Shown here: piece after piece, positions 24,541 through 35,705 of the stretch
Position numbering within the stretch: the stretch's first letter is position 1
How the letters are laid out: each line of letters opens with the position of its first letter
From: Acidobacteriaceae bacterium
GTDB taxonomy: Bacteria; Acidobacteriota; Terriglobia; Terriglobales; Acidobacteriaceae
Reading direction: 5' to 3'
Length of the DNA: 64,000 bases
NCBI GenBank assembly: GCA_025462735.1
Contig: JAOAPC010000024.1
Span: 1 to 64,000 of the forward strand
Made by a program: the position numbers and the translations under genes
Notes under the pieces: generated by a model
Told to the model about the DNA's origin: nothing
The model's input: only the letters and a program-made list of their open reading frames with translations
Database searches by the model: none

Positions 24541-26133
24541 CTACCACGAATAGTGGACCGTATAGGTGATCACCTGCTCGCCGTTGGGCGCGATGCTCGC
24601 AGGAAACTCAATCGTGTGCGCATCCTTCTTGTGAAAGTCTGCAGACTGCTCGGTGATCTTCCAATTCGTCCAGCGATACAAATGTTCGACCGCTCGCACT
24701 TCCACCGGATCCTTCTTGTGGTTGCGAATGCGAATCTCAAACGATTCGTCCATCCAGTGTTGGTTTGAATCCACGTGGTAGTTAGTGCGCTTGCGCTCCC
24801 CGACAACGTCGAAGGCATTGCCGGTGTACACGCGGATGGTTTCGTCTTTGGGTGTGTGGTCGATCGTATTCTCGCCTACGAACTCCAGGTGACCGTCGGT
24901 GTCGCGACGATAAAACCGCAGTTTGCCTTTGGGCAGCGGAATGCCGAGATGGTTAGTGTCGGAATTCTTGAACTCTTCCATGACCCAGACTTTTGGGTTG
25001 GAAGCGGTGCCATAGTTCGCGTCGGTGCGGATTTGCTCGGGATTGTAATAGCCGTATTGCGCCATTTGCGCGCCGTCATAAATCAAAAGCCGCTGCGCGT
25101 GAATGCCGGTCGAACTCACGAACTCCACCTGCTTGGTCTGTTCGTCGCGCAGAGTAGTCGCGCGCTGCACCGTGTAGAGATGGAACTCGTCAAAAGATTT
25201 TTCCCGGACAGCTGGCGCCATCGCATCTTCACTCATGGCCATCGCTTTCGCGGCGTACACTCGGCCACCGAGGGTCGGCTCCTGAATCTTGCTGACGTCG
25301 CCTGCCAACAGCTTGATGCGCGCGTTCTCGAATGTTTTCCCGCTCTGGTTGCGCATGGTGATCCACCCGACCATGTCGAGCAGATCGGTCTTCTTGCCAG
25401 GATCGTCCTGTACTACCACGTTGTAATCCGACTGCCAGGTCATGCCGCCGCTGACATAAGAAAGTTCCGCATCGAACTTGCCCGGAGAATTAGTCTGAAG
25501 CAGCCAGCTCAGCGTGGGCTTGAGGATCGAGTCGGCGCTGAGCGCGGGAAACCTGGGCTCGCCCGGAAGTCCGAAGCGCAAAATGCCATTCACTTCGACA
25601 ATCGGTTGTGTCGAGGCCTGCTGCGGATATCCGTTGATGTAGTTTGGGGGAATGTATCCGCTGCGGATGATTTTGCCCTGGATTTTGACATCGCTGCCGT
25701 CCGCATTTCTGGCCACGGAAAAATCGATGGTTTTTCCTTCGTAAAAGGAAAGCAGGAGTTCCTGCGAGATTGGATCGTTGCGATAGTTCTGCTCAAGAAT
25801 CTGCAGCGCGCGCCCGCTGGGATCGCGCAGAATAACGGAGTCAGGCTCCAGGTGTGCGGCCACCCCGGTGTACTGGGCTTCGTTGACTCCAGGCTTCAAG
25901 TCGAGCGGTACATGCTCGCGTGCGACAAAGAAATTCTGGTTGTAGATGGTCAGCGCGGGAGAGGAGTCGTCGAACTTTTCTTTCGCGGAATTTTCTTGCT
26001 GGACCGTCCCGTCGGAGGCAGCAAATGCATTGTCCACTTTAAAGCTGAACACCAGCAGCAGCGCAAACAAACCACCACCCAGCAAAGCCAGACTCATGCG
26101 CGAAAAGCGCAAGTATCCGAAACGCTTGTTCAT
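24541..26133 (-). CDS. DUF4139 domain-containing protein
   Basis: A 530-aa protein with one N-terminal hydrophobic segment (about 14-38), which acts as a signal anchor or signal peptide. A long beta-rich region follows, with YNQNFFVAREHVPLDLKPG near the start and SGGMTWQSDYNVVV in the middle. It ends NGEQVITYTVHYSW, the usual end of DUF4139 proteins. The domain's function is unknown, though eukaryotic relatives are mucoidy-inhibitor-A-like. It is probably periplasmic or membrane-attached. A candidate structured leader (26257-26320) sits upstream of its start. Confidence 0.8.
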   Translation of the reverse strand: MNKRFGYLRFSRMSLALLGGGLFALLLVFSFKVDNAFAASDGTVQQENSAKEKFDDSSPALTIYNQNFFVAREHVPLDLKPGVNEAQYTGVAAHLEPDSVILRDPSGRALQILEQNYRNDPISQELLLSFYEGKTIDFSVARNADGSDVKIQGKIIRSGYIPPNYINGYPQQASTQPIVEVNGILRFGLPGEPRFPALSADSILKPTLSWLLQTNSPGKFDAELSYVSGGMTWQSDYNVVVQDDPGKKTDLLDMVGWITMRNQSGKTFENARIKLLAGDVSKIQEPTLGGRVYAAKAMAMSEDAMAPAVREKSFDEFHLYTVQRATTLRDEQTKQVEFVSSTGIHAQRLLIYDGAQMAQYGYYNPEQIRTDANYGTASNPKVWVMEEFKNSDTNHLGIPLPKGKLRFYRRDTDGHLEFVGENTIDHTPKDETIRVYTGNAFDVVGERKRTNYHVDSNQHWMDESFEIRIRNHKKDPVEVRAVEHLYRWTNWKITEQSADFHKKDAHTIEFPASIAPNGEQVITYTVHYSW

Positions 26134-26256
26134 CGAATCCTCCCGAATTGTGCGGACCTGGAAGGGGAGGCTTTTCCGGTCCTATCCAGAGAACGTGCGC
26201 CAAGTGCGGGCTTGCAAGGTATGTTCAACGCGGTGAGAAGTGCAGGTAACCAAAGA

Positions 26257-26320
26257 GAGTTACGAGGTAAATCTACGCCCGGACCGGGTGCAAGTCCGAT
26301 CCGGGCATGGATTGTAACTC
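26257..26320 (-). ncRNA. Candidate structured RNA in the leader of the DUF4139 gene
   Basis: Two nested perfect 7-bp stems are visible. The outer stem pairs gagttac (26257-26263) with gtaactc (26314-26320). The inner stem pairs gcccgga (26277-26283) with tccgggc (26300-26306). The internal loops are 13 and 7 bases and the apical segment has 16. An alternative inner pairing cggac/gtccg exists. The element lies 124-187 bases upstream of the DUF4139 start. It is not recognised as a known riboswitch. It could equally be a terminator-like hairpin or a repeat. Confidence 0.35.
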
Positions 26321-26354
26321 CCGGTCACAGTCGAGCAAATCAATGTTGGGTAAA

Positions 26355-26771
26355 TCAGTGACCTGCAATGTCGGCAATTATTGGTTTAGCGTTATCGGGA
26401 GGAGTGCTGGCAGCGATGTAGTGTTTTTCGCGTTTTCCCATGGGCACAATCTGCGCCATCCCATTCACGGTGACTTCCTGAAGAAACCACCGTTCCCCGT
26501 ACCGGCGAAAGCGAAGAAAGCTTCGCGATTCTCCGGAGTGCCATGACTGGGTTGTGAGCAGGAAGGTCGGCGTCGACCTGTAGGGTTTTAAAGTGACAAG
26601 GCCTCGGCCCCTGTCAACTTCGACTATGTAGTCACCAGCTGGTGAGGTTACTCTGCCGACCATGAACGAGAACGGCACATTGACCCGCACCTGATGTGAA
26701 ATCTGGCCGCTGGCCGCGATTGCGGTAAGCAGCATGGCGATGCCTGCGAGGTTTCTGATGTGTCTTTGCAT
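26355..26771 (-). CDS. Small exported hypothetical protein
   Basis: Exported protein of about 138 aa from the ATG at 26771; a longer frame to 26840 lacks a plausible leader. Its signal peptide (MQRHIRNLAGIAMLLTAIAA) ends near ASGQ. The mature part reads VNVPFSFMVGRVTSPAGDYI, a pattern recurring in small secreted acidobacterial proteins (VPFxFxVGxxxxPAGxYxV). No function is known. GGAG lies 12 bases before the ATG, which is a weak placement. Confidence 0.7.
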   Translation of the reverse strand: MQRHIRNLAGIAMLLTAIAASGQISHQVRVNVPFSFMVGRVTSPAGDYIVEVDRGRGLVTLKPYRSTPTFLLTTQSWHSGESRSFLRFRRYGERWFLQEVTVNGMAQIVPMGKREKHYIAASTPPDNAKPIIADIAGH

Positions 26772-26996
26772 ATCTTTGCCTGTCTCCTTATTTTGTGGGG
26801 GTGAAGCGTCGGATGAAGATTGCTGAGCCCGTGCTTCCATCCCTATATCGGAAGCTGCGAGAAAAACTGTAGGGTTTCAGGAGCAGGAATTAGTACAACG
26901 AAAATATTGGAGGAAGTTAGACGCGGATGCGCGAATGGCCAAGAGAATCTCGCGCTTGTTGATCCGACTCCTAAGTGTTTTCCGACGCGGTGACTT

Positions 26997-27734
26997 TCAA
27001 GCTCCTTTAACAGGCGGCACAAACAGAGTCCGGACCACCCATCGCAAGACGCGCCATAGTACCGCTGCGCCGATCAAGATGGTGGCAAGCCATAAAAGGA
27101 TTGCAGGAATGTAAAAGACGAACGAGGCCATTGCAGTGGCGTAATCTCCGATGCCGTCGGTCCCGTCGCGGACTGCGAGTTTGAGTTGATATAACGGCCG
27201 CCAGTGCAGTCCAAATAACTGCGCCTCAGCTTCCGCGCGTAAGGAAACCGTTAGCGCGACAGTCGATACTTGCTTTGAAAGGGCGTCGAATTCAGCCTGC
27301 TGCTGTTCGATTTCGCCGCGGACCTCGTTCAGTTTGTCGCTGACCTCGACCGTGTCTTTGACTGTCCTGGCTTGTTTCAAAATTCCGAGGTACTGCGTTT
27401 CCTGGGCACGGAGATTGCGCAAGCGCGCCGCGAGATCGACGTATTGCTTGGTGACATCTTGAGCCTCAAGCTTTTCGCTTTCTACGCGTAGTCCGAGGCT
27501 TCTGATTTGAGCTCTAACCTGTTCAAATTTGTCCACCGGGACACGAATCGTCAATGACGCGCTCGAGGCGTTTTCGCCACCATTCGTCTCGGAACTCACC
27601 AGGAAACCGCCGGCTTGCTCGGCAAGAACGCGAATTTTTTCAGATGTCTGTCTTGGATTTGTCACAAGCAGATCCATCGAAGCGGTCCGGATCATCTTCC
27701 GCTCTGGCTCGGCCCCCGAGAGGGCTGCAACCAT
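26997..27734 (-). CDS. DUF4349 domain-containing protein (possibly split)
   Basis: A 245-aa protein with the DUF4349 layout. A conserved start (RKMIRTASMDLLVTN) is followed by TNGGENASSASLTIRVPVDK, then a coiled-coil of about 60 residues (LRNLRAQETQYLGILKQA to LNEVRGEIEQQQAEF). A C-terminal membrane helix (ASFVFYIPAILLWLATILIG) comes last. DUF4349 proteins usually have an N-terminal membrane or signal segment before this start. Here that segment appears in the separate 64-aa frame just upstream, which ends 2 bases before this ATG. The pair may be one gene with a frameshift or two coupled genes. Function is unknown. Confidence 0.75.
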   Translation of the reverse strand: MVAALSGAEPERKMIRTASMDLLVTNPRQTSEKIRVLAEQAGGFLVSSETNGGENASSASLTIRVPVDKFEQVRAQIRSLGLRVESEKLEAQDVTKQYVDLAARLRNLRAQETQYLGILKQARTVKDTVEVSDKLNEVRGEIEQQQAEFDALSKQVSTVALTVSLRAEAEAQLFGLHWRPLYQLKLAVRDGTDGIGDYATAMASFVFYIPAILLWLATILIGAAVLWRVLRWVVRTLFVPPVKGA

Positions 27735-27736
27735 CG

Positions 27737-27931
27737 TCAGTTTGTTCGCGCTTCCCCGGCTTCCTCAAACTGCGCATTAATTCGATTATCTCCGCGTTCA
27801 GTGTCGTAAAGGGCCATTCGTCTCCGCATGAGGTTTGGCACCCCTATCGCAACAAGAATGCCCACCAAGATAGTTGCAGCCACGCCGGCCCAAAACTGTC
27901 GATTGGCAATAAAGTTGAGCTGTGGGTTCAC
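27737..27931 (-). CDS. Short membrane-anchored protein, possibly the N terminus of the DUF4349 protein
   Basis: A 64-aa frame with one strong membrane helix (FWAGVAATILVGILVAIGVP) followed by basic residues and a polar tail (ALYDTERGDNRINAQFEEAG). The TGA at 27739-27737 is followed two bases later by the ATG of the DUF4349 gene. That spacing suits translational coupling, but also a one-base indel in a once continuous gene. The content fits the missing N-terminal anchor of the downstream protein. Confidence 0.5.
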   Translation of the reverse strand: MNPQLNFIANRQFWAGVAATILVGILVAIGVPNLMRRRMALYDTERGDNRINAQFEEAGEARTN

Positions 27932-28060
27932 GGATTTCGCCTCTGCAAGTATTGACGGATGTTACGGGCTTTTTAGTTCCAGCAACAAACGTTTCCAGAG
28001 GAGGAACGGTAAGTGCGATTTGGCTTGCAGAAAAACTAGAGGACGGGAGATTGAAAAAGG

Positions 28061-28076
28061 CGGGCGAGGGCGCCCG
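28061..28076. repeat. GC-rich REP-like palindrome
   Basis: cgggcgagggcgcccg, about 20 bases from the gyrB 3' end. It may serve as the gyrB terminator hairpin, but no T tract follows. Confidence 0.7.
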
Positions 28077-28096
28077 CCCCACACAGAAGTGAAGAA

Positions 28097-31166
<3,070 letters not shown>

Positions 31167-32282
31167 ATGAGTGTTCCTGTTTCGCAGATGTGGACGGTGG
31201 CTACCTATGTGCTTGGGCAGAAGATTGCCCGGCGCAAGCAGTACCCGCTGGTCCTGATGCTTGAGCCTTTGTTCCGCTGTAATCTGGCCTGCGCCGGATG
31301 CGGCAAGATCCAATATCCCGCTCACATTTTGAAGCGCCAGCTCACACCGGAAGAGTGCTTCAAAGCCGTCGATGAGTGCGGCGCTCCCATGGTGTCGATC
31401 CCCGGCGGCGAGCCGCTGCTGCATCCGCAGATTGCGGAAATTGTCGAAGGCCTGGTCGAGCGCAAGAAATACATTTATCTGTGCAGTAATGCGCTGCTGC
31501 TCAAAGAGAAGATTGACCTGTTCAAGCCTTCGAAATATTTGACTTTCAGCATTCATCTGGACGGCCAGCGCCAACATCACGACATGTCAGTTTGTCTTGA
31601 GGGTGGCTACGACAAGGCTTTCGAAGGTGTGCGTGAGGCGGTCAATCGCGGATTTCGCGTGACCACGAATACGACATTGTTTGACGGCGCCGATCCGAAG
31701 AGCGTGCGCGCTTTCTTCGACGAGATGATGGAGCTGGGCGTCGAAGGCATGATGCTTTCGCCCGGGTACTCCTACGATAAGGCTCCCGACCAACAGCATT
31801 TTCTGGGACGCGCGAGGACGCGAAAATTATTCCGCGCGATTTTGGCGAACCGCAAAAAGACCTGGCGGTTCAACCAGTCAGTTCTGTTCCTCGAATTCCT
31901 GATGGGCAAACGCCATTACGCCTGCACCCCTTGGGGAATGCCTACCTACAACATCTTCGGCTGGCAGAAGCCCTGCTATTTGCTGCAGGACGGCTATGCG
32001 GATTCATTCCAGGAATTGCTCGAGACAACCGAGTGGCAGAATTACGGGACGGAATCTGGCAATCCGCGATGCGCCAATTGCATGGTGCATAGTGGATATG
32101 AAGCAACTGCGGTCAACGATACGTTCGGGTCTCTGCGCGGCTTTATGGATACGGTGAAGGCGACATTATTCACTCGGCATCAGGATGCCGGGGCAATGAG
32201 GTTGCTAGATGAAATTTCGTCTGAGCACGCGGGTCCTCTAGTGCAGATTGAGTCGCAGACGTTCGAAGAGACGCGGGCGTAG
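31167..32282 (+). CDS. hpnH: Hopanoid biosynthesis radical SAM protein HpnH
   Basis: Adenosylhopane synthase, a radical SAM enzyme that joins the 5'-deoxyadenosyl radical to diploptene in making extended (C35) hopanoids. The ATG at 31167 gives 371 aa starting MSVPVSQMWTVATYVLGQKI. The [4Fe-4S] motif C-x3-C-x2-C is at Cys38, Cys42 and Cys45 (CNLACAGC). SIPGGEPLLHPQI and TFSIHLDGQRQHHD follow, as in HpnH. The C terminus has further cysteines (CTPWGMP, CANCMVHSGYEA). The other hopanoid genes (shc, hpnG and others) are not in this window. The frame extends upstream through a repeat, which is not considered coding. Confidence 0.92.
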   Translation: MSVPVSQMWTVATYVLGQKIARRKQYPLVLMLEPLFRCNLACAGCGKIQYPAHILKRQLTPEECFKAVDECGAPMVSIPGGEPLLHPQIAEIVEGLVERKKYIYLCSNALLLKEKIDLFKPSKYLTFSIHLDGQRQHHDMSVCLEGGYDKAFEGVREAVNRGFRVTTNTTLFDGADPKSVRAFFDEMMELGVEGMMLSPGYSYDKAPDQQHFLGRARTRKLFRAILANRKKTWRFNQSVLFLEFLMGKRHYACTPWGMPTYNIFGWQKPCYLLQDGYADSFQELLETTEWQNYGTESGNPRCANCMVHSGYEATAVNDTFGSLRGFMDTVKATLFTRHQDAGAMRLLDEISSEHAGPLVQIESQTFEETRA

Positions 32283-32301
32283 CCGACCACAGGCCATGTG
32301 G

Positions 32302-32321
32302 GTCGGACATTCCTGTCCGAC
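32302..32321. repeat. REP-like palindrome gtcggac/gtccgac (inverted orientation)
   Basis: gtcggacattcctgtccgac, 19 bases after the hpnH stop. The centre is the complement of the copies at 5741 and 7177. Confidence 0.85.
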
Positions 32322-32354
32322 GTTAATGGTGATTGCTGTCGAACGATTTGTGCC

Positions 32355-32438
32355 GTCCCTTCGGGACTCGGAATCATTCGCAAACGTATTCCCAGCACTG
32401 ACGTGCTGGGCTATTTAAATGTCGCCGCCCGTGGCGGC
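32355..32438. repeat. Composite three-hairpin element
   Basis: gtcccttcgggac (32355-32367), cccagcactgacgtgctggg (32391-32410) and gccgcccgtggcggc (about 32424-32438). Same order as at 7695 and 35356. Confidence 0.8.
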
Positions 32439-32553
32439 TAGGTTAATCGCGAAGCGATGTTATCAAATTTACCCAACACGTAAGTGTTGGGAACAGTGCA
32501 CCGCAAATTTAGCCAGAGTCCGGACGGACGACACGTAATTACGAAAGCAGATT

Positions 32554-32573
32554 GTCGGACAAGAATGTCCGAC
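32554..32573. repeat. REP-like palindrome gtcggac/gtccgac
   Basis: Exact copy of gtcggacaagaatgtccgac, ending 13 bases before the next start codon, so it lies in that gene's leader. Confidence 0.85.
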
Positions 32574-32586
32574 CCACACAGTCCAT

Positions 32587-33009
32587 ATGAGCGTTCCACA
32601 ACGAGGCGTCACCAATCCCGAAGAGCTCGAACACGCACCCGGGCGTGAGCGCGAAAATCTGGAAGGCTGGATTCCGGAGCTGGCCAACGGGGAAGAAATC
32701 CGTCGCGCCCTGGAAAAAGCGTTCGACTTTCGCGGAGATGTCACTCTCACTTTGAAGAGCGGTGAAAAGATCGAAGGTTATATCTTCGATCGCCGCAGCG
32801 GACTTTCGCTGGCTGACTCCGTCGTTCGGCTCTATTCGAAGACGGGCAATCAGAAAATTTCTGTTTCCTACGCTGATATTGCGGCACTTGCGTTCACTGG
32901 CAAAGATACCGCCGCTGGGAAAACCTGGGAAGCCTGGATGAAGAAGTACAACGAGAAAAAAGCGGCGGGGGAAAAGAACATCGGTTTACGTCCGGAAGCG
33001 CTGGAGTAA
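32587..33009 (+). CDS. Conserved-looking hypothetical protein
   Basis: A 140-aa soluble protein, not recognised. It has a charged N terminus (HAPGRERENLEGWIPELANG). A small beta-rich core follows: FDFRGDVTLTLKSGEKIEGY, then IFDRRSGLSLADSVVRLY and ISVSYADIAALAFTGKDTAA. The GDVTLTLKSGEKIEGYI stretch looks like an Sm/SH3-type small barrel. It lies downstream of hpnH on the same strand, but 300 bases of repeats intervene. The REP-like copy directly upstream leaves little room for a ribosome site. Confidence 0.6.
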   Translation: MSVPQRGVTNPEELEHAPGRERENLEGWIPELANGEEIRRALEKAFDFRGDVTLTLKSGEKIEGYIFDRRSGLSLADSVVRLYSKTGNQKISVSYADIAALAFTGKDTAAGKTWEAWMKKYNEKKAAGEKNIGLRPEALE

Positions 33010-33077
33010 GGAAGTCTGCGCGCGGGATGGACGCTTTTGTTTCCGGAATCGCGTCGAAAGACTTCTGGACCTCAGTT

Positions 33078-33431
33078 TCACCCCCCGACGCTGGCACTCG
33101 TCGCACCTACTCGATCCGCGTCCTGCCACTTGCGCGCCATCCGTTCCAACTCGCCGAGAACTCTCTCGATGTCTTTCATCCGGTGTGTGATTCCGTAGGT
33201 CACCGAGGGCGGTATGGTTTGCTCATAGTCCCGATACACGAAGCCATGCCGCTCCAGCAGTCGCAAGCGTTCAGTTAACAGGCGCGCGGAGATCCCTTCA
33301 ACTCTCGACTTCAAGTGGCCAAAGCGCGCCGGCCCCTGCGTGCTCAGCGCGTAAAGAATCTGCAGCACCCAAGGCTGGGCCAGAACTTCGATCAAATCGT
33401 GAATAGGACATGCAGGTTTCGGGCGTGGCAT
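33078..33431 (-). CDS. HxlR family transcriptional regulator
   Basis: A 117-aa winged-helix DNA-binding protein. It starts CPIHDLIEVLAQPWVLQILY, the HxlR signature (Cys near the N terminus, then the W-x-L-x-I-L helix). FGHLKSRVEGISARLLTERL (recognition helix) and RLLERHGFVYRDYEQTIPPS (wing) follow. The N-terminal Cys in HxlR/YodB-type proteins can sense electrophiles or oxidants. It is divergent from the DoxX gene at 33566, with 134 bases between, a usual layout for a regulator and its target. Confidence 0.9.
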   Translation of the reverse strand: MPRPKPACPIHDLIEVLAQPWVLQILYALSTQGPARFGHLKSRVEGISARLLTERLRLLERHGFVYRDYEQTIPPSVTYGITHRMKDIERVLGELERMARKWQDADRVGATSASVGG

Positions 33432-33565
33432 CCGGGGAATCTTCCCTCCGTGGTTATTCTAGCGTAACTAAGTACTTTTCGCATTCAACTACTCTTTTGT
33501 ATGTTGATTATTATTTGTAACCATAGATGCGACTTCCTCATCCAATCGCGGGAAGGAGAAAAACT
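33432..33565. promoter_or_regulatory. Divergent promoter region, likely HxlR operator
   Basis: AT-rich 134-base gap between the HxlR gene and the DoxX gene. It contains the near-palindromic taactaagtacttttcgc area (33466-33482), with agtact as a 6-bp palindrome. HxlR proteins usually bind a palindrome in such a gap. The exact operator is not certain. Confidence 0.4.
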
Positions 33566-34033
33566 ATGTCGTCCCAAGCTATTTCCAGCACGCAAACAAG
33601 GTCTTCTGTATCGGGCGTTACTGCTGGCGCAGGAAGCCTCAGTGCTTTACTGGTCCCGGTGGCGCGTCTCTTCTTTACGCTGATCTTTCTGTTCGCCGCG
33701 CCTAATCACTTCGCCAAAGCCACTATCGCGTACGCCGCTTCGCAGGGAGTTCCGTTTGCGTCTGTACTCGTGCCCATCTCCGGCGTGCTTGCGCTTGCTG
33801 GTGGATTAAGCGTGCTGCTTGGTTACCGCGCTCGCCTCGGCGCATGGCTCCTGGTTCTGTTTCTGGTGCCAGTGACGGTCATGCTGCACAATTTTTGGGC
33901 GGTCACCGATCCGATGATGCACCAGATCCAGCAGGTCATGTTCTTCAAGAATGTCGCGATGCTGGGCGGAGCGTTATTGATTGCGCACTTCGGCGCCGGA
34001 CCCTACAGCGTGGACGCGCGCCGCAACGGCTAA
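33566..34033 (+). CDS. DoxX family membrane protein
   Basis: A 155-aa membrane protein with four helices. The ATG at 33566 is chosen because GGAAGGAG lies 7 bases upstream; the longer frame from 33527 lacks this. It contains LLVPVARLFFTLIFLFAAPN, then SGVLALAGGLSVLLGYRARL and LHNFWAVTDPM, matching the DoxX/quinol-oxidase-like family. It is probably controlled by the divergent HxlR regulator, and the pair suggests a response to reactive or electrophilic compounds (inference). It is only distantly like the DoxX protein at 10842. Confidence 0.88.
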   Translation: MSSQAISSTQTRSSVSGVTAGAGSLSALLVPVARLFFTLIFLFAAPNHFAKATIAYAASQGVPFASVLVPISGVLALAGGLSVLLGYRARLGAWLLVLFLVPVTVMLHNFWAVTDPMMHQIQQVMFFKNVAMLGGALLIAHFGAGPYSVDARRNG

Positions 34034-34034
34034 T

Positions 34035-34745
34035 TCACTCACGGGCCGCTTTCGCAGAGTGGGGAGCTTGTTTTCCCGCGACGAAGTTCAGGTTTGCGAG
34101 CAGGTCATCTACCTCGTCCTGGCTGCCGCCGACGAACGTGAATGACACGATGTAGCCTTTCTCGATCATGACCAGCGAACTCTGCCACATGGTCAGCTTG
34201 CCGTGTTGTTTGCTGAAGTCGGCGCGCGCGAGTTGCTTTGTCCCGAGCGAAGAAGCGTACGGCTGATTCACCACCTTGAATCCGCGCTGCTCGGCGAGTT
34301 CGCTGATGGGGTTGAGATAGTCGGCGGCGATCTTGATTCCGTGATAGTTCGCCAGCGGTTCGGCGGCGATCACCACGGCGGAATTGATCGCATCTCCCGG
34401 AGCGGCCGGGGGACGTTCGAAGACGGCCAGCAGAGTCTCGGAAGAGGCTGAACTTGCCGGCTTCGGTTGATCGGATGTGCCGCTGGTCGTGTTCCCCGAT
34501 TCCGCATTCGCCGATTGATCCGGCAAACTTTCATCTTGCTGCATGTCAGCAGTGCGATCCACCCAGCCAAAAATGACTTTGTAGGTGAAGCCGAATTGTG
34601 GGCATCGGAGAACCTGACCGGCCAGCGGACCACATTTCTCATCAGTTGTCGTCTTGGGCGACGATGCGGGTTTGTGGGTTTGAGCGTGGGCTGCCGCGGC
34701 GAAGGCTAGAGTGGCAATCAGGATAAAAAAGCGGAGCGGGATCAC
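34035..34745 (-). CDS. Secreted hypothetical protein
   Basis: A 236-aa exported protein with signal peptide (1-22, ends AAAHAQ). A Cys-containing segment (EKCGPLAGQVLRCPQFGFTY) may form a disulfide. A Ser/Thr/Asn-rich linker (about 80-105) leads to a C-terminal domain with TKQLARADFSKQHGKLTMWQ and SLVMIEKGYIVSFTFVGGSQ, which resembles PsbP/DcrB-like small folds. No firm family assignment. Its 3' end is one base from the DoxX stop on the other strand. Confidence 0.65.
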   Translation of the reverse strand: MIPLRFFILIATLAFAAAAHAQTHKPASSPKTTTDEKCGPLAGQVLRCPQFGFTYKVIFGWVDRTADMQQDESLPDQSANAESGNTTSGTSDQPKPASSASSETLLAVFERPPAAPGDAINSAVVIAAEPLANYHGIKIAADYLNPISELAEQRGFKVVNQPYASSLGTKQLARADFSKQHGKLTMWQSSLVMIEKGYIVSFTFVGGSQDEVDDLLANLNFVAGKQAPHSAKAARE

Positions 34746-34779
34746 ACCTCTATCCTACTGAAAACTGAAAGTGCACAGG

Positions 34780-34840
34780 TTCCTTCGACTACGGGGATCA
34801 TTCGCCAGCGAATGATCCCACTTCGCTCAGAATGACAAAC
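34780..34840. repeat. Repeat of the tccttcgact...cgctcagaatgaca type
   Basis: Contains the perfect 22-base palindrome gatcattcgcc-agc-gaatgatc (34797-34818) framed by ttccttcgac and cttcgctcagaatgaca. Related frames lie at 46908-46966 and 51081-51121. Confidence 0.65.
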
Positions 34841-34877
34841 TAGATCGTCACGACTGAAGGACCAAATTCGGGCTTGT

Positions 34878-35294
34878 TCATGCGGCCCTGGCGCCGACCG
34901 GCTGGGTGCAGTGGGCGCAGCGGCGGGCGTCGATGGGAATTTCGCTCAGGCATTCGGGGCATTTTTTTGTGGTGGGATCCGCGGGCGCGGCAGACCTGTG
35001 CATGCGCGCGACCAGGAGATTCACCGGCGTGACGACAAAATAGTAAACTGCGGCCGCGACCAGCAGAAAAGCGATGACCGCGTTGATGAAATCACCCAGC
35101 ATGAACTTGCTGTTGTGAATGGTGAAAGTGATCGCCGAGAAATCCGGTTTCCCCGCGATGGCGGCAATCAAAGGCGTGAGCAGGTCTTTGGTGAGTGCGG
35201 AGACTACAGTGGCAAAGGCCGCGCCTATGACGACGCCGACTGCCATGTCCACAACATTGCCACGAAGAATAAATTGCTTGAACCCGCTGAGCAT
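34878..35294 (-). CDS. mscL: Large-conductance mechanosensitive channel MscL
   Basis: Inner-membrane pressure valve that opens under hypo-osmotic shock. The 138-aa protein has MLSGFKQFILRGNVVDMAVG followed by VVIGAAFATVVSALTKDLLT (TM1, conserved pore) and FINAVIAFLLVAAAVYYFVV (TM2). The C-terminal tail holds two C-x2-C pairs (CPECL, CAHC), a small zinc-ribbon-like extension present in some MscL proteins. The GGAGGCGCTC before the ATG is a good ribosome site. It is monocistronic by position. Confidence 0.95.
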   Translation of the reverse strand: MLSGFKQFILRGNVVDMAVGVVIGAAFATVVSALTKDLLTPLIAAIAGKPDFSAITFTIHNSKFMLGDFINAVIAFLLVAAAVYYFVVTPVNLLVARMHRSAAPADPTTKKCPECLSEIPIDARRCAHCTQPVGARAA

Positions 35295-35355
35295 GAGCGC
35301 CTCCGTAGGGACAACAGAGTATTACTCGGATGATGCGTCGTCAATCGGGAGTGCC

Positions 35356-35437
35356 GTCCCTTCGGGACTCGATCAAGTCGCCCTATGCTTTCCCAGCACT
35401 GACGTGCTGGGCTAAGTAAATGACGTCGCTGTGCGAC
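35356..35437. repeat. Composite three-hairpin element
   Basis: gtcccttcgggac (35356-35368), cccagcactgacgtgctggg (35392-35411) and gtcgctgtgcgac (35425-35437). The first two hairpins are identical to those at 32355. Confidence 0.8.
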
Positions 35438-35565
35438 TCACGTGAAGGTCAGGCAAGCAGATAGCGTCACTGCGCGACTGGGAAACATGCGCCCGACTGT
35501 TTGTGGCGGCAAGCATGCAATCGCTGGAAGTTCTTTCACATGAGGCCCACTCTTCGTCAAATGAG

Positions 35566-35602
35566 GTGCCCACCCTTCGAAAAGCGTGAAGGGTGGGGCA
35601 CC
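35566..35602. repeat. Palindrome gtgcccacccttc / gaagggtggggcac
   Basis: Long inverted repeat around a short loop. It belongs to the cccaccct/agggtgggg family (6921, 15576). Confidence 0.75.
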
Positions 35603-35705
35603 CAGAATCCATCTCGTCGACAAGAGCGTAGGAACGTCTCCTAAGCTTGTCGCGAGTAGGACAATCACGAGGTTTTCGCCGCGGTCTTTCCCACTGCTCA
35701 TTACC

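Larger units (their letters stand above)
32283..32586. other. Repeat-filled gap downstream of hpnH
   Basis: Contains two gtcggac REP-like copies (32302-32321 and 32554-32573), a composite element (32355-32438) and another palindrome acccaacacgtaagtgttggg (32470-32490 area). No gene is supported. Confidence 0.75.
35295..35705. other. Repeat-filled gap between mscL and a secreted protein gene
   Basis: Contains a composite element (35356-35437), a short echo of its last hairpin (gcgtcactgcgcgac, about 35464) and the palindrome at 35566-35602. No gene is supported; several small open frames run through repeats. Confidence 0.65.

Noticed and set aside
24775-26361. 528-codon plus-strand open frame
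   Set aside because: It is antisense to the DUF4139 gene and shows no family-like sequence or signal.
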